From DASYUM01 sp036001225 (lineage in GTDB: Bacteria > Methylomirabilota > Methylomirabilia > Rokubacteriales > DASRDR01): DNA of 23,181 nt. Positions 1-7,905 of this stretch are shown piece after piece (the stretch's first letter is position 1; each line of letters starts with the position of its first letter). The notes under the pieces are model-generated. The model had not been told where the DNA came from and made no database searches. It saw nothing but the letters and a program-made list of their open reading frames with translations. The stretch spans positions 1 to 23,181 of the forward strand of contig DASYUM010000238.1 of NCBI GenBank assembly GCA_036001225.1, in the 5' to 3' direction. The translations under genes were made by a program, and so were the position numbers.

Positions 1-833
1 TCACCCACGTCATCCGCGGCAACGACCATCTCTCCAACACCCCCAAGCAGATCCTCTGCTACGAGGCGCTCGGCTACCCGCGGCCGGTCTTTGCCCATAT
101 CCCGATGATCCTCGGCCCCGACCGGAGCCGGCTCTCCAAGCGCCACGGCGCCGCCTCGGTCCTCGCCTTCCGGGACGAGGGCTTCCTGCCCGAGGCCATG
201 GTCAACTACCTGGCCCGGCTCGGCTGGGCCCACGGGGACCAGGAGGTGTTCACCCGGGAGGAGCTGGTCCGCCTGTTCGACATCCGGCAGGTGGGCAGCT
301 CGGGAGCCATCTTCGACCGGACCAAGCTGGAGTGGCTCAATGCCCAGTGGCTGCGGAAGCTGTCGCCGGCCGAGAGCCAGGAGAGCCTGCGCCCGTTCGT
401 CGAGCGCCGCGGCATCGCGGCGCCGCCCGGCCCGCTGCTGGTGAGCGCCGTCCGGAACCTGAGCACGCGAGCGAACACCCTGGCCGAGATCGCAGAGCAG
501 GGCGAGTTCTACTTCAAACCGCCCGCCCGCTATGACCGGGAGGCGGCGGGGAAGTTCCTGACCGCGGCCGCGCGGCCCCGGCTGGAGCGGCTGATCCGGC
601 GCCTCGGCACCCTCGAGCCGTGGGACGAGGCGACGATCGAGGGCGCCTGCCGCCAGCTGGCGGCCGAGCTGGGGGTCAAGCTCGTCGATCTCGCCCAGCC
701 GGCGCGGCTCGGCCTGACCGGGCGCATCGCCAGCCCCCCGGTGTTCGGCATCATGGCCGATCTGGGCCGCGAGGAGACGCTCGCTCGGCTCCGGGCCGCG
801 CTGGCCAGGATCCCCGCCACCGACCGGCCATGA
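1..833 (+). CDS. gltX: Glutamyl-tRNA synthetase, C-terminal part (5' end outside window)
   Basis: This enzyme charges tRNA-Glu (possibly also tRNA-Gln) with glutamate in the cytoplasm. The frame is open from base 3, so only the last 276 residues are visible. They begin with THVIRGNDHLSNTPKQ, the end of the class I catalytic core, followed at about base 129 by RLSKRHGA, the KMSKS-equivalent loop that binds ATP (SKRHG form). The rest, with WLNAQWLRKL and a helical C-terminal region, is the anticodon-binding half. An ATG at base 105 lies inside the conserved core and is not the start. The TGA stop overlaps the ATG of the next gene (ATGA at 830-833), so the two are probably translationally coupled. 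The family assignment is firm; whether the enzyme is discriminating cannot be judged here. Confidence 0.95.
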   Translation, partial: THVIRGNDHLSNTPKQILCYEALGYPRPVFAHIPMILGPDRSRLSKRHGAASVLAFRDEGFLPEAMVNYLARLGWAHGDQEVFTREELVRLFDIRQVGSSGAIFDRTKLEWLNAQWLRKLSPAESQESLRPFVERRGIAAPPGPLLVSAVRNLSTRANTLAEIAEQGEFYFKPPARYDREAAGKFLTAAARPRLERLIRRLGTLEPWDEATIEGACRQLAAELGVKLVDLAQPARLGLTGRIASPPVFGIMADLGREETLARLRAALARIPATDRP

Positions 834-2440
834 CCACCAAACTCCTCCTCATCCTCTTCGGCGGGATGGCGCTGCTCCTCTACGGCATGCAGCTCACCGG
901 CGAGGGGCTCCAGCGGGCGGCCGGAGCCCGCCTCCGCCAGATCCTCACCCACCTGACGTCGAACCGCGTCATGGCCGCGCTGACCGGGGCCGGGGTCACC
1001 GCGCTGATCCAGTCGTCCACGGCGACCACCATCATGCTGATCGGCTTCGTCCAGGCCGGGCTCCTCAGCCTCCACCAGGCGATGGGCATCATCCTCGGCG
1101 CCGACGTCGGGACCACCTTCACCGTTCAGCTCCTCGCCTTCCACCTCTACGACTACGCCCCGCTCATGGTCGGCCTCGGCTTCAGCGCCTTCTTCTTCGC
1201 CAAGCGCCGGCTGTTCAAGGACCTCGGGCAGGCCGCCTTCGGCTTCGGGCTGATCTTCCTCGGCCTCAAGCTGATGATCGAGGGGATGGAGCCGCTCAAG
1301 GACAGCCCGCTGACTGCCCAGGTGCTGCTCGCCTTTGCCGAGAGCCCGATCCTCGGCATCGCCGCCGCCGCCGTCTTCACCGCCGTCGTCGCCTCTTCGG
1401 CGGCGACGATCGGGCTGGCCATCGCGCTGGCCGCCCACGGCCTCCTGCCGCTGGCGGGCGCGGTGTCGCTGGTCCTCGGCGCCAACGTCGGGACCTGCGC
1501 GACCGCACTCACTGCCTCCCTGGGCTCGACCACCGAAGCCCGGCGAGTGGCGGTCGCCCACATCGGCTTCAAGCTGCTCGGCGTGGCGGCGATCCTGCCG
1601 TTCCTCGGCGGCTTCGTGGAGCTGGCCGCCCGCAGCGCCCACGATCTCCCCCGGCAGATCGCCAACGCCCACACCTTCTTCAACGTCGGCATCTCCCTCC
1701 TCTTCTTGCCGTTCCAGGGCCTGGCCGCTCGCCTGATCGTGGCGGCGGTGCCCGATCGGCCGGAGGAGGAGGCGCGCTTCCGGACCCGCTACCTCGACGA
1801 GCGCTTCGCCGATCAGCCGAGCCTGGCTCTCGGCCAGGCCCAGCGGGAGGCGCTCCGGATGGCCGACATCGTGCAGGGCATGTTCCGGGACGCCGCCCAG
1901 GTCTTCCGGTCGGGGAGCCAGGAGCTGCTGGAAGACGTCGAGCACCGGGACGACCAGGCGGACTACCTCGAGCGCGAGATCAAGCTCTACCTGACCCGCC
2001 TGAGCCGGCAAATGATGACCGAGGACCTCGCCCAGCGCGAGATCGCGCTCCTCGGCTTCATCGGCAATCTGGAGAACATCGGCGACATCATCGACAAGAA
2101 CCTGATGGACCTGGCCCGCAAGAAGCTCTTCCAGGGCCGGCGCTTCTCGGAGCCCGGCGAGGCCGAGCTGATGGACTTCCACGCCCAGGTCTCGAAGAAC
2201 CTCGAGCGCGCGATCGTCGCCTTCGCCGCCGGCGACCGCGTCCTGGCCCAGGAGGTGCTCGAGCAACGGGCGACGATCCGCCAGCGAGAGCGCGACCTCC
2301 GGCAGTCCCACCTCGACCGTCTGCGGGCCGGCCTGGCGGAGTCGCTCGAGACCTCGGAGATCCACCTGGACGTGCTGACCAATCTCAAGCGGATCAACTC
2401 CCACATCACGGCGATCGTGTATCCGATCCTCGAGCAGTGA
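830..2440 (+). CDS. Na+/phosphate cotransporter family protein with C-terminal PhoU-like domain
   Basis: Probable inner-membrane sodium-dependent phosphate transporter of 536 residues. I start it at the ATG overlapping the gltX stop, because MTTKLLLILFGGMALLLYGM is the usual first membrane segment; the frame is open further upstream but codes nothing family-like. Two inverted-repeat transport halves are visible. The first carries the signature ALIQSSTATTIM (about residues 60-75) and the second VVASSAATIGLAIA (about residues 185-200). The glutamine of the first QSS motif is Ala in the second. GANVGTCATAL follows. From about residue 330 onward the protein is charged and helical (REALRMADIVQGMF...), matching the PhoU-like regulatory domain. 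Family members act in phosphate uptake or export, and the direction cannot be told from sequence. A repeat remnant and the glgA promoter follow directly. Confidence 0.88.
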   Translation: MTTKLLLILFGGMALLLYGMQLTGEGLQRAAGARLRQILTHLTSNRVMAALTGAGVTALIQSSTATTIMLIGFVQAGLLSLHQAMGIILGADVGTTFTVQLLAFHLYDYAPLMVGLGFSAFFFAKRRLFKDLGQAAFGFGLIFLGLKLMIEGMEPLKDSPLTAQVLLAFAESPILGIAAAAVFTAVVASSAATIGLAIALAAHGLLPLAGAVSLVLGANVGTCATALTASLGSTTEARRVAVAHIGFKLLGVAAILPFLGGFVELAARSAHDLPRQIANAHTFFNVGISLLFLPFQGLAARLIVAAVPDRPEEEARFRTRYLDERFADQPSLALGQAQREALRMADIVQGMFRDAAQVFRSGSQELLEDVEHRDDQADYLEREIKLYLTRLSRQMMTEDLAQREIALLGFIGNLENIGDIIDKNLMDLARKKLFQGRRFSEPGEAELMDFHAQVSKNLERAIVAFAAGDRVLAQEVLEQRATIRQRERDLRQSHLDRLRAGLAESLETSEIHLDVLTNLKRINSHITAIVYPILEQ

Positions 2441-2447
2441 CCGGGCG

Positions 2448-2500
2448 CCGGGCCGATAACCGTCGCATCCCGGCGTCCTCGGTCCTCAGGCGCGCGCCGC
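2448..2500 (+). repeat. Repeat family copy R1: left-end remnant, no hairpin unit
   Basis: This starts 7 nt after the transporter stop. It opens with CCGGGCCGATAACCG, one mismatch from the left terminal repeat of the copy at 23029, and continues with the family's left arm (GTCGCATCCCGGCGTCCTC and onward). It fades out near 2500 where the glgA promoter begins. The hairpin core and the right end found in the other copies are absent. Confidence 0.75.
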
Positions 2501-2505
2501 CTCAG

Positions 2506-2535
2506 TTGACAACCGTTCGCGCTGCTGGCGATAAT
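2506..2535 (+). promoter_or_regulatory. Sigma-70 type promoter for glgA-glnB
   Basis: A perfect -35 box TTGACA (2506-2511) is separated by 18 bp from GATAAT (2530-2535). Transcription would start near 2542, leaving a leader of about 60 nt before glgA. The leader begins with an inverted repeat, CCGCGCG at 2539-2545 and CGCGCGG at 2553-2559. A modest GGAG (2589-2592) lies 8 nt before the glgA ATG. The -35 box abuts the R1 repeat remnant. Confidence 0.65.
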
Positions 2536-2600
2536 GAACCGCGCGCCGAAGTCGCGCGGCGGACCTCGGCCGCTCCAAATCCAACGCTGGAGCCCACCTC

Positions 2601-4082
2601 ATGTCTCGCGACCGACTCCGGATCCTGTTCGTCGCCTCCGAGGTCGAGCCGTTCGCGAAGACCGGCGGCCTGGCCGACGTGGCCGGCGCCCTCCCCAAGG
2701 CGCTGGCCGGCCTCGGGCACGACGTGCGGGTCTTCATGCCGAAGTACCGCGGCGTCGAGCGCACGGCGGGGACCCTGCGCCCGGTCGTGCCGCGGCTGGA
2801 GGTCCCGCTCGGGGACCGCACGGTAGAGGGCGCGGTGGTGGAGGGCCGGCTGGGGTCGGCGGTGCCGGTCTACTTCCTGGTCCAGGATCCCTACTACGAC
2901 CGGCCGGCGCTCTACGGCACGGCCGACGGCGACTACCCGGACAACTGCGAGCGCTTCGTCTTCTTCTCCCGAGCGGCGCTGGCGACCTTGCCCCATCTCG
3001 ACTGGATGCCCCACGTCGTCCATGCCCACGACTGGCAGACCGGGCTGGTCCCGGTCTACCTGGAGACGCTCTACCGCGATGCGCCGGGCTACCGCGATGT
3101 CGCCACGGTCTTCACCGTCCACAACCTCGCCTATCAGGGCCAGTTCTGGCACTATGACCTGCCGATGACGGGGCTCGGCTGGGACCTCTTCACCCCGGCC
3201 GGGATCGAGTTCTACGGCAAGCTCAACTTCCTCAAGGGCGGGCTGGTCTTCGCCGACCTGCTGACGACGGTGAGCCCGACCTACGCCATGGAGATCCAGA
3301 CGCCCGAGTACGGTGAGGGGTTGGACGGGGTCCTCCGCGAGCGGAGCGCCGACCTGGTCGGGATCCTGAACGGCATCGACTACGAGACCTGGAATCCCGC
3401 CACCGACCCCGAGATCCCGAAGCGCTTCGGCCCCGACGACCTCGACGGCAAGGCGGTGTGCAAGGCGGCGCTGCGCGAGGAGATGGGGCTCGCCGACCCC
3501 GGCCGCCCGTCCCCGCTGGTGGGCGTGGTGAGCCGGCTCGCCGACCAGAAGGGACTCGACCTCGTGGCCGCCGCCGTGCCGACCATCGTCGCCGGCGGCG
3601 GTCAGTTCGTCCTCCTGGGGACGGGGGACGAACGCTACGAGCGCGAGTTCACCGAGCTGGCCCGCGCTCGGCCCCGCGCGGTGGCGGTGAAGATCGGGTT
3701 CAGCGCCGGCCTCGCCCGGCGCATCTACGCGGGCACCGACTGCTTCCTCATGCCGTCGCGCTACGAGCCGTGCGGGCTCGGCCAGCTGATCTCGCTCCGC
3801 TACGGCACCGTCCCCATCGTGCGACGAACCGGCGGCCTGGCCGACACCATCCGGGAGTGGGAGCCGGCGACCGGGCAGGGCACCGGCTTCGTCTTCGACG
3901 CGCTCACCCCGGCCGCCTGCCGGGCGGCGGTGACGCGCGCCCTCGGTGCCTTCGGCCAGCCGGCGGCCTGGGCCCAGCTGGTCAAGAACGGGATGGCCGA
4001 GGACTTCTCCTGGGAGGCGTCGGCCGAGAAGTACGTGAGCTGCTACCGGAAGGCCGTGAAGAAGGCGCGGAGGCACGCATGA
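2601..4082 (+). CDS. glgA: Glycogen (starch) synthase, ADP-glucose dependent
   Basis: A GT5 glycosyltransferase of 493 residues that adds glucose from ADP-glucose to the growing alpha-1,4-glucan in the cytoplasm. The N-terminal Rossmann domain opens with RILFVASEVEPFAKTGGLADV; K20 of KTGGL is the ADP-glucose-binding lysine of the family. HAHDWQTGLVP and TVHNLAYQG are also typical. In the C-terminal domain, SRYEPCGLGQL (E389) followed by GTVPIVRRTGGLADT is the conserved nucleotide-sugar and catalytic region. The length matches bacterial GlgA. It is the first gene after the promoter at 2506-2535, and its stop overlaps the glnB start (ATGA, 4079-4082), so it forms a coupled pair with the PII gene. 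No other glycogen gene is in the window. Confidence 0.95.
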   Translation: MSRDRLRILFVASEVEPFAKTGGLADVAGALPKALAGLGHDVRVFMPKYRGVERTAGTLRPVVPRLEVPLGDRTVEGAVVEGRLGSAVPVYFLVQDPYYDRPALYGTADGDYPDNCERFVFFSRAALATLPHLDWMPHVVHAHDWQTGLVPVYLETLYRDAPGYRDVATVFTVHNLAYQGQFWHYDLPMTGLGWDLFTPAGIEFYGKLNFLKGGLVFADLLTTVSPTYAMEIQTPEYGEGLDGVLRERSADLVGILNGIDYETWNPATDPEIPKRFGPDDLDGKAVCKAALREEMGLADPGRPSPLVGVVSRLADQKGLDLVAAAVPTIVAGGGQFVLLGTGDERYEREFTELARARPRAVAVKIGFSAGLARRIYAGTDCFLMPSRYEPCGLGQLISLRYGTVPIVRRTGGLADTIREWEPATGQGTGFVFDALTPAACRAAVTRALGAFGQPAAWAQLVKNGMAEDFSWEASAEKYVSCYRKAVKKARRHA

Positions 4083-4417
4083 AAAAGGTCGAGGCGATCA
4101 TCAAGCCGTTCAAGCTCGATGACGTCAAAGAGGCGCTGACCGAGATCGGCGTCATCGGGATGACGGTGATGGAAGTGCGCGGGTTCGGCCGCCAGAAGGG
4201 GCACACCGAACTGTACCGCGGCTCCGAGTACACCATCGACTTCTTGCCCAAGGTCAAGGTGGAGATCGTGGTGCCGGACCACCTGGTCGCCAAGGTCGTG
4301 GAGACCATCATCGCGGCGGCGAAGACCGGCTCCATCGGCGACGGCAAGGTCTTCGTCCTCCCCGTCGAGGAATCCGTCCGGATCCGCACCGGCGAACGCG
4401 GCGAGGAGGCCATCTAG
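4079..4417 (+). CDS. glnB: Nitrogen regulatory protein P-II
   Basis: A trimeric PII signal protein of 112 residues that senses ATP/ADP and 2-oxoglutarate and controls nitrogen assimilation. The sequence is nearly canonical: MKKVEAIIKPFKLDDVKEAL, then GFGRQKGHTELYRGSEY, where Y51 is the T-loop tyrosine uridylylated by GlnD, then TGSIGDGKVFV (B-loop) and RIRTGE near the C terminus. The start overlaps the glgA stop, so PII synthesis is probably coupled to glycogen synthase. Its classical downstream target, GlnE, is encoded next but separated by a repeat element. The last 19 nt, which include AGGAGG and the stop codon, recur at 4708-4726. GlnB and GlnK cannot be told apart by sequence; there is no amtB here, and glnE as neighbour favours glnB. 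Confidence 0.93.
   Translation: MKKVEAIIKPFKLDDVKEALTEIGVIGMTVMEVRGFGRQKGHTELYRGSEYTIDFLPKVKVEIVVPDHLVAKVVETIIAAAKTGSIGDGKVFVLPVEESVRIRTGERGEEAI
4399..4417 (+). repeat. 19-bp direct repeat, copy 1 (glnB 3' end)
   Basis: CGGCGAGGAGGCCATCTAG, covering the last codons and stop of glnB. It contains AGGAGG (4404-4409), which lies 9 nt before a GTG at 4419. The identical sequence is found at 4708-4726, on the far side of the repeat element. Confidence 0.9.
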
Positions 4418-4420
4418 CGT

Positions 4421-4683
4421 GCGGGCCCGATTGACGTCGCCTCGCGTCGTCCTCGGTCGTCGGCGCGCCTCAACATTGGGTGGCTCGCCCCGGGACGGCG
4501 GGGCCCCGGCCCCGCGACGTCCGGTGGCGCGATCTTTGGGGTTCGCGCGCCTCGGACGGCGGGGCCCCAGCCCCGCGACGTCCTGCGGCGCGATCTTTGG
4601 GGTTCGCGCGCCTCGGACGGCGGGGCCCCAGCCCCGCGACGCCCTGCGGCGCGCATTCCTATGATGCTCGTCACTCGGCCCCG
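4421..4683 (+). repeat. Repeat family copy R2: three tandem GC-hairpin units
   Basis: This fills the 310-base gap between glnB and glnE. The left arm (GTCCTCGGTCGTCGGCGCGC) matches the copy at 17992. It holds three copies of the hairpin core GCGGGGC-loop-GCCCCGC at 4498-4515, 4559-4576 and 4620-4637, each inside a GGAC...GTCC or similar outer frame. Units two and three repeat with a 61-bp period that includes GATCTTTGGGGTTCGCGCG. The right end (CGTCACTCGGCCCCG, 4669-4683) is a diverged form of the family's right terminal repeat. The left end near 4421 is also diverged. No T-run follows any hairpin. Because 61 is not a multiple of 3, the units do not keep a reading frame. Confidence 0.85.
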
Positions 4684-4707
4684 CACGGTACTGGTCGTGG
4701 CCGACGC

Positions 4708-4726
4708 CGGCGAGGAGGCCATCTAG
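4708..4726 (+). repeat. 19-bp direct repeat, copy 2, supplying the glnE ribosome-binding site
   Basis: An exact repeat of 4399-4417. AGGAGG at 4713-4718 is a strong Shine-Dalgarno site placed 9 nt before CTG at 4728, the first codon of the conserved glnE frame. Upstream, an in-frame ATG at 4661 gives a 21-residue peptide ending in the same GEEAI as PII. This may be only a by-product of the duplication. Confidence 0.8.
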
Positions 4727-4727
4727 G

Positions 4728-7700
4728 CTGGCTCGCGACATCCTCGCGCTCCCGCCCGCCGCCGACCTCCTCGACCCCGCCGTCCCCGCCGCCCCCTGCC
4801 TGCCCGCCCTGGCCGGGCTGGGCTTCGCCGATCCGCCCGGCGCCTTGAGCAACCTCCGCCGCCTCACCGAGAGCCCGCGCCAGCAGGAGCTGCTGGCGGC
4901 CCTGCTGCCCCGCCTGCTTCGCCAGTTGGCGGCGTCCGCCGACCCCGACATGGCGCTCAACAACCTGGAGCGGCTGGCCGCCGCCGTCCTGGACCGCGGG
5001 GGATTCTTCGGGCTGCTGGGGGAGCACCCGGAGGCGATGACCGTCGTGGTGACCCTCGCCGCCACCAGCCAGTTTCTGACCGACACCCTGATCCGCTCCC
5101 CGCAGATCCTGCCCTGGCTCCTCGACCCGACCGTGATGCGACCGCGCCCCCGGGAGGCGATGCACGAGGAGATCGCCGCCGCCGGCCGGCCGTTCCGGAC
5201 CGACGAGGCGCGGGAGAACGCGCTCCGCCGGGTCAAGCGGCGCGAGCTCTGCCGGATCGGGCTGCGCGACGTGCTGGGGGACGCCGACCTGGTCACGACG
5301 ACCGAGGAGCTGGCGAACCTGGCCGACGCCTGTCTCGCCCAGGCCTGGGAGATCGCGCGCGCGGGCGCCATCGCCCGCTACGGGATCGCGCGGCACGGGC
5401 CGGCCCGCACCCCGACCTCGTTCGCGGTGATCGCCCTCGGGAAGCTGGGCGGAGAGGAGCTCAACTACTCTTCCGACATCGACCTCTGCTTCGTCTACGA
5501 GGCGGAGGGAGAGAGCGACGGTCCCGAGGTCGTGCCCAACCGCATCTACTTCGCGCGGGCGGCCGAGCGGCTGCTGGCCATCCTCACCACGATGACCGAG
5601 GAGGGCGCCGTCTACCGCGTGGATCTCCGCCTCCGACCGGAGGGCGGCGGGGGGGCGCTCGCGCTCCCGCTCGACGCCTACCGGCAGTACCACGAGACCC
5701 GGGCCGCGCTGTGGGAGCGCCAGGCGCTGATCAAGGCCCGCGTCGCCGCCGGCGACGAGCGGCTCGGCCGCGCGTTCCTCGATCTGGCCCGGCGGTTCGC
5801 CTACCGGGCGGGCCTGGAGCGGGAGGCCGTCGGCGAGATCCAGGCGGTCAAGGGGCGCATCGATCGGGTGCTCCGGGCCCGCGGGCGCCAGGAGCGGCAC
5901 GTCAAGCTCGGCGTCGGTGGGATCCGCGAGGTCGAGTTCCACGTCCAGGCCATCCAGCTCCTCTACGGCGCCCAGGACCCGTGGCTGCAGGAGCGGAACA
6001 GCCTGCGCGCGCTCCACCGGCTGGCCGAGCGGGGCTATCTCTCCTGGGAGGAGTCGCGCGCCCTCGCCCACGCCTACGTCTTCCTCCGCACGGTGGAGCA
6101 CCGCCTCCAGATCCTCCACGCGCTCCAGACCCACACGCTCCCCGCTGACCCCGCCGAGCTGGGCAAGCTCGCCCGCCGCCTCGGCTATCCCGGCGACCTC
6201 CCGAGCGCCGCCGCCCGCTTCCTGGCCGACTACGACGCCACCCGCCGGCGCGTGCGGGCCGCGTTCGAGGGGTTCTTCGCGGCGGCGCCACCGGGCGAAG
6301 CCACCGGTCGGCTGCCGTGGGACGGCGCCGCGGTGGCCGCCGTCGGCTTCGCCGACCCCGAGCGGGCGCACCAGAACCTCCGCCTGCTCTGGGACGGCCC
6401 GCCCCTGGTGCCCGCGCCCGGCGCCGTCCGGAGCGTGCTCGCCGCGCTCCTGCCCGCGACGCTCCGCGCGCTCCGCGAGGTGCCCGATCCCGACGGCGCG
6501 CTCAATGCGCTCGAGCGCTTCGTGGCGGCGGCTGGTCCTCGGATCGCGTACCTCGCCCGGCTCGCCCGCGATCCGGCGCTGCTCGGGCGCGTCCTCACGC
6601 TCTTCGCCCGCTCCGACCGCTTCGCCCAGTCCCTGATCGCCCGCCCCGAGCTGCTCGACCAGCTGGCCGACCCCGAGAGCCTCGGCCAGCGGCGCTCGGC
6701 CAGTCGCCTGTGCGCCGCCTTCCGCGCGCTGGAGCCCACGGGCCTGGACGGACCCGACCGTCTGCGGCTCTTCAAGCACGCCGAGGAGCTTCGGATCGCC
6801 TGGCAGGACTTGGTCGGCCGTCTGCCGGCCCCGCGGGTGGCGTGGGCGATCACCGAGCTGGCCGAGGCCTGCCTCGGCCTCGCCTGGACGTGGGCGGCCG
6901 AGGCCGTGACGCGGCGCTTCGGCCCGCCGCGTGCGGACGGCGCGCCGGTCCCCGCGCTGGTGGTCGGGATGGGCAAGCTCGGCGGGCGCGAGCTGGACTA
7001 CGGCTCCGATCTCGACGTCGTCGTCCTCTACGGCGCCGACGGCCAGACCACCGGCCCGGCGGTGGTCCCGGCCGCCGTCTACTTCGACCAGCTGGTCGAG
7101 CAGGTCCACGCCCTGCTGGCCGCCATCACCCGGACCGGCCAGGCCTTCCGCGTCGACCACCGACTGCGGCCGGGCGGGAAGGGGACGGCGCTCGCCCACT
7201 CCCTGGCCGCGCTCGACACCTACCTGGCCGGGGAGGCGGCCCTGTGGGAGCGCCAAGCGCTGGTGAAGGCGCGGCCGGCCCTCGGCGACCCCCGGCTCGC
7301 CCGGTGCTTTGCCAGGCTCCGGGGGGCGCGCGTGTTCGGCCCCGGCCTCGCCGACGCCGAGCGGGCCGAGATCCACCGGGTGCGGACGCGGATGGAGGTG
7401 GAACTGGGGCGCGAGGGGCCGGGGCGCCTTCACGTGAAGTTCGGCGCCGGCGGTCTGGTGGACATCGAGTTCCTCGCTCAGGTGCTCCAGCTCGCCCACG
7501 GCGCGCGCCACCGGGCCCTCCGGACCCCGGCGACCCGCCGGGCGCTCCGCCGGCTCGGCGACCACGGCTTTCTCCCGGCCGGCACGGCTCGCGCGCTGGT
7601 CGAAGCCTACGACTTCGAGAAGAGCCTGCTCCGGTCGCTGCGGCTGGCGCAGGCTCGTCCGGCCGACTGCTTGCCCACCGCCGGCCACCTGCTGGCGCGC

Positions 7701-7817
7701 CTCGCTCGCGAGGCCGGGCTGCCGAGTGGCCGCGCCCTCGTCGAGCGCTATCGGGCGACGGCCGAGCTGGTGCGCCGGCACTACCTGACCGTCGTGGGCG
7801 GCTCTGAGGGCTCGTGA
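4728..7817 (+). CDS. glnE: Bifunctional glutamine synthetase adenylyltransferase / adenylyl-removing enzyme
   Basis: GlnE attaches AMP to, and removes it from, glutamine synthetase in response to PII and glutamine. Both nucleotidyltransferase domains are present. The N-terminal (deadenylylation) site is GKLGGEELNYSSDIDL, with D250 and D252. The C-terminal (adenylylation) site is GMGKLGGRELDYGSDLDVV, with D761 and D763. RLRPEGGGG/RLRPGGKGT and GGIREVEFHVQ/GGLVDIEFLAQ complete each domain. The length is 1029 residues from CTG 4728. The next accepted start, TTG 4845, gives 990 residues but cuts off LAGLGFADPPGAL, which looks like the family's N-terminal region, and has no ribosome-binding site. 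No ATG, GTG or TTG lies in frame between 4727 and 4845, and AGGAGG sits 9 nt before the CTG. The function is certain; the start is inference. Confidence 0.93.
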   Translation: MARDILALPPAADLLDPAVPAAPCLPALAGLGFADPPGALSNLRRLTESPRQQELLAALLPRLLRQLAASADPDMALNNLERLAAAVLDRGGFFGLLGEHPEAMTVVVTLAATSQFLTDTLIRSPQILPWLLDPTVMRPRPREAMHEEIAAAGRPFRTDEARENALRRVKRRELCRIGLRDVLGDADLVTTTEELANLADACLAQAWEIARAGAIARYGIARHGPARTPTSFAVIALGKLGGEELNYSSDIDLCFVYEAEGESDGPEVVPNRIYFARAAERLLAILTTMTEEGAVYRVDLRLRPEGGGGALALPLDAYRQYHETRAALWERQALIKARVAAGDERLGRAFLDLARRFAYRAGLEREAVGEIQAVKGRIDRVLRARGRQERHVKLGVGGIREVEFHVQAIQLLYGAQDPWLQERNSLRALHRLAERGYLSWEESRALAHAYVFLRTVEHRLQILHALQTHTLPADPAELGKLARRLGYPGDLPSAAARFLADYDATRRRVRAAFEGFFAAAPPGEATGRLPWDGAAVAAVGFADPERAHQNLRLLWDGPPLVPAPGAVRSVLAALLPATLRALREVPDPDGALNALERFVAAAGPRIAYLARLARDPALLGRVLTLFARSDRFAQSLIARPELLDQLADPESLGQRRSASRLCAAFRALEPTGLDGPDRLRLFKHAEELRIAWQDLVGRLPAPRVAWAITELAEACLGLAWTWAAEAVTRRFGPPRADGAPVPALVVGMGKLGGRELDYGSDLDVVVLYGADGQTTGPAVVPAAVYFDQLVEQVHALLAAITRTGQAFRVDHRLRPGGKGTALAHSLAALDTYLAGEAALWERQALVKARPALGDPRLARCFARLRGARVFGPGLADAERAEIHRVRTRMEVELGREGPGRLHVKFGAGGLVDIEFLAQVLQLAHGARHRALRTPATRRALRRLGDHGFLPAGTARALVEAYDFEKSLLRSLRLAQARPADCLPTAGHLLARLAREAGLPSGRALVERYRATAELVRRHYLTVVGGSEGS

Positions 7818-7853
7818 AGCCATCGTGCGGTCTGGGGCCCGTGCCGGGGGCGG

Positions 7854-7880
7854 CCTCCCTCCCCCCGGTGGGTGGGGAGG
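7854..7880. repeat. GC-rich inverted repeat between glnE and polA
   Basis: CCTCCC (7854-7859) pairs with GGGAGG (7875-7880), with further C/G pairing inside. It is followed by a G-rich stretch up to the polA ribosome-binding site GGAGGT (7892-7897). It resembles REP-like palindromes of high-GC genomes but is unrelated to the 4421/17992/23029 family. A role in ending the glnE message is possible but has no T-run to support it. Confidence 0.4.
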
Positions 7881-7905
7881 GTCGGGGTGGGGGAGGTCTC
7901 GACTG

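Noticed and set aside
530..2404. Very long open frames antisense to known genes (also around 4671-7823, 15846-17903 and 18201-20537, minus strand)
   Set aside because: They mirror well-identified plus-strand proteins, are rich in Arg, Gly, Glu and His, and show no family motifs. High GC removes stop codons from the opposite strand.
4498..4637. Rho-independent terminators formed by the GCGGGGC/GCCCCGC hairpins
   Set aside because: No T-run follows any of the six copies on either strand, so they are not called intrinsic terminators; factor-dependent effects remain possible.
4498..4640. Possible CRISPR array in the regularly spaced repeats after glnB
   Set aside because: The 61-bp period has near-identical spacers as well as repeats, only three units exist, and the same hairpins recur singly elsewhere. 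It is a tandem amplification inside an interspersed element.
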